Assembly: GCF_019059575.1 (NCBI RefSeq)
Contig: NW_024881788.1
Location: 1-64,000 of the forward strand
Source of the DNA: Amphibalanus amphitrite
Taxonomy: Eukaryota > Arthropoda > Thecostraca > Balanomorpha > Balanidae
DNA: 64,000 bases
Direction of reading: 5' to 3'
The notes under the pieces were generated by a model that had not been told where the DNA came from, searched no databases, and saw only the letters and a list, made by a program, of their open reading frames with translations. Within the stretch, counting starts at the first letter, position 1; every line of letters starts with the position of its first letter. Below are positions 61,443-64,000 of the stretch, in pieces. A program made the translations under genes and the position numbers.

Positions 61443-64000
61443 TTACATATATAAAAATCAAAATGTCTGTACGTATGTATGTATGTATGTATGTATGTAA
61501 CGCGTCAGTCACGCTTTAAGGGCTATTGCTCGGGAACGGTGCGGGCTACGGAGGTGAAATTTTCGCGCCGAGTCGGACGCGTGCATCTGTTTGTTGTATT
61601 AAATTTTGGTGGGGGTGCGCTCGCCGGTTTGCACGTGGCGGGCGCATCTTTGCGGGATTTTGGGCCGCGGCCGGTTTTGAGCAGACGGCACGCGCCTTAG
61701 GCTCAGTTTCTTCGCTGCAAAACTGAGGGAAATCAGAGCCGGCAGGTCACTGACCTTTGGCAATGAATACCGGAACAGAGCACCGCCGGCCAGGAGGAGA
61801 CGCCAAATTTATTCTGGCCATAACTCGGCCGCTACTGGGTCGATTTTAATGAAACTTGATTTATTACGCTGCATGTAATGCTGTCCCTCTTTACGCTGCG
61901 CGTAATGCTGTCCCTCTAGTTTACATATATAAAAATCAAAACGTCTGTACGTATGTATGTATGTAACGCGTCAGTCACGCTTGGCGGGCTATTGCTCCGG
62001 AACGGTGCGGGCTACGGGGGTGGAATTTTGGGCTCAAGTCGGACGCGTGCATCTGTTTGTCGTATTAAATTTTGGAGGGGGTGCGTGCAGCGGTGTGCAC
62101 GTGGCGGGCGCATCTTTGCGGCATTTTGGGCCGCGGCCGGCGCCGAGCAGACGGCACGCGCCTTAGGCTCAGTTTCTTCGCTTCCAAAACTGGGTGAAAT
62201 CAAAGCCGGAAGGTCACTGACCTTTGGCAATGAATACCGGAACAGGGCACCGCCGGCCAGGAGGAGACGCCAAATTTATTCTGGCCATAACTCGGCCGCT
62301 ACTGGGCCGATTTTAATGAAAATTGATTTATTACGCTGCGCGTAATGCTGGACACCTAGTTACATATATAAAAATCAAAATGTCTGTACGTATGTAACGC
62401 GTCAGTCACGCTTGGCGGGCTATTACTGTGGAACGGTACGGGCTACGGGGGTGAAATTTTCGACGCAAGTCGGACGCGTGCATCTGTTTGTCGTATTAAA
62501 TTTTGGTGGGGGTGGGTTCGGTGGTTTGCACGTGGCGGGCGCATCTTTGCGGGATTTTAGGCCGCGGCCGGCGCCGATCAGAGAGCACGCGCCTTAGGCT
62601 CAGTTTCTTCGCTTGCAAATCTGAGCGAAATCAGAGCCGGGAGGTCAATGACCTTTGCCAATGAATATCGGCGCAGGGCACCGCCGGCCAAGAGGAGTCA
62701 CCAAATTTATTCTTGCAATTACTCGGCCGCTACTGGGCCGATTTTAATGAAAATTGATTTATTACGCTGCGCGTAATGCTCGGCACCTAGTTACATATAT
62801 AAAAATCAAAATGTCTGTACGTATGTAACGCGTCAGTCACGCTTGGCGGGCTATTGCTCCGGAACGGTGCGGGCTGCGGGGGTGAAATTTTTGGGGCAAG
62901 TGGGACGCGTGCATCTGTTTGTCGTATCAACTTTTCGAGGGGGTGCGCTCGGCGGTTTGCACGTGGCGGGCGCATCTTTGCGGAATTTTGGGCCGCGGCC
63001 GGCGCCGATCAGAGAGCACGCGCCTTAGGCTCAGTTTCTTCGCTTGCAAAACTGAGCGAAATCAGAGACGGAAGGTCACTGACCTTTGGCAATGAATACC
63101 GGAACAGGGCACCGCCGGCCAAGAGGAGTCGCCAAATTTATTCTGGCAATAACTCGGCCGCTACTGGGCCGATTTTAATGAAAATCGATTTATTACGCTG
63201 CGCGTAATGCTGTCCCTCTAGTTACATATATAAATATCAAAATGTCCGTATGTGACGCGTCAGTCACGCTTTAAGGGCTATTGCTGTGGAACTGTGCGAG
63301 CTACGGGGGTGAAATTTTCGACGTAAGTCGGACGCGTGCATCTGTTTGTTGTATTAAATTTTGGAGGGGGTGCGCTCGGCGGTTTGCACGTGGCGGGCGC
63401 ATCTTTGCGGGATTTTGGGAATACCGGAACCGGAACAATGAATACCGGAACAGGGCACCGCCGGCCAGGAGGAGACGCCCAATTTATTCTGGCCATAACT
63501 CGGCCGCTACTGGGCCGATTTTATTGAAACTTGATTTATTACGCTGCACGTAATGCAGTCCCTCTTTATTGGGCTGCGGCTGGCGCCGAGCAGAGAGCAC
63601 GCGCCTTAGGCTCAGTTTCTTCGCTTGCAAAAGTGAGCGGAAACAGAGCCGGCAGGTCGTTGACCTTTTGCAATGAATACCGGAACAGGGCACCGCCGGC
63701 CAGGAGGAGACGCCCAATTTATTCTGGCCATAACTCGGCCGCTACTGGGCCGATTTTATTGAAACTTGATTTATTACGCTGCACGTAATGCAGTCCCTCT
63801 TTACGCTGCGCGTAATGCTGTCCCTCTAGTTTACATATATAAAAATCAAAATGTCTGTACGTAACGCGTCAGTCACGCTTGGCGGGCTATTGCTCCGGAA
63901 CGGTGCGGGCTACGGGGGTGGAATTTTGGACTAAAGTCGGACGCGCGCATCTGTTTGTCGTACTAAATTTTGGAGGGGGTGCGTGCAGCGGTGTGCACGT
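61443..64000. repeat. Tandem array, about 430-bp units, running off the window
   Basis: Unit starts (ACATATATAAAAATCAAAAT) at about 61445, 61923, 62363, 62793, 63224 and 63833: spacings 478, 440, 430, 431 and 609 bp. The first unit begins with a TATG microsatellite; the longer fifth unit contains an internal re-duplication of its second half (63560-63800). Each unit has, in order, ACGCGTCAGTCACGCTT, GGGCTATTGCTC, GACGCGTGCATCTGTTTG, GCACGTGGCGGGCGCATC, GCCGCGGCCGGCGCCGA, ACCGGAACAGGGCACCGCC and TTACGCTGCGCGTAATGC. The open frames repeat with the units. Confidence 0.93.

Overview
This is intergenic and intronic DNA from an animal nuclear genome. It is most likely an invertebrate and probably an arthropod, judging from the LINE types and the Tc1/mariner (DD37E) transposon; the species cannot be named from the sequence. 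The only host gene recognised is a LANCL3-like (LanC-like protein 3) gene on the + strand. Two consecutive internal coding exons are present (22471-22594 and 35009-35224), joined in phase across a 12.4-kb intron. The flanking exons lie outside the window or were not recognisable. No rRNA, confident tRNA, CRISPR array or prokaryotic operon was seen.

Nearly everything else is mobile or repetitive DNA, much of it nested. The dominant class is a set of non-autonomous elements of about 0.9-1.25 kb. They are flanked by TTAA, have 15-20 bp terminal inverted repeats (TIRs), and most carry hairpins with long G/C homopolymer stems just inside the ends. Their interiors are rich in AGGTCA/TGACCT hexamers. 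I label the families A to G: A (1731-2642); B (2959-3992, 25210-26090 and fragments); C (5461-6606 and a fragment); D (47186-48191, 20700-21570 and a fragment); E (35679-36587, 51166-52092, 52089-53016); F (53327-54556, plus copies broken up by later insertions); G (38585-39462, 44120-49986). These labels are mine, not database names.

Layout. 1-8 kb: TA microsatellites, then A, B, C and other TIR elements. 8-16.4 kb: a family F copy split by an old L2/CR1-like LINE, itself invaded by an RNase H-bearing LINE and a CR1-type LINE with an open EN-RT frame; both inner insertions have clear target-site duplications. 17.9-20.7 kb: two identical 135-bp direct repeats around a strand-asymmetric minisatellite and a CACGTG-rich tract. 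22.5-35.2 kb: the LANCL3 exons and intron, with TIR elements, a long palindrome, an intact 1.36-kb DD37E Tc1/mariner element and a hAT-type MITE with an 8-bp duplication. 35.3-54.6 kb: deeply nested elements. 55-59 kb: a dimeric satellite of about 372 bp between inverted repeats. 59-64 kb: minisatellite, TIR element and a tandem array of about 430-bp units running off the end.

The nesting gives a relative chronology. Family F predates the L2/CR1-like LINE, which predates the two LINEs inside it. Family G predates the 44.6-49.4 kb element. The AGGGACTATCCC element predates a family E insertion. The sharpest candidates for recent activity are the DD37E transposon, the CR1-type LINE and family E.
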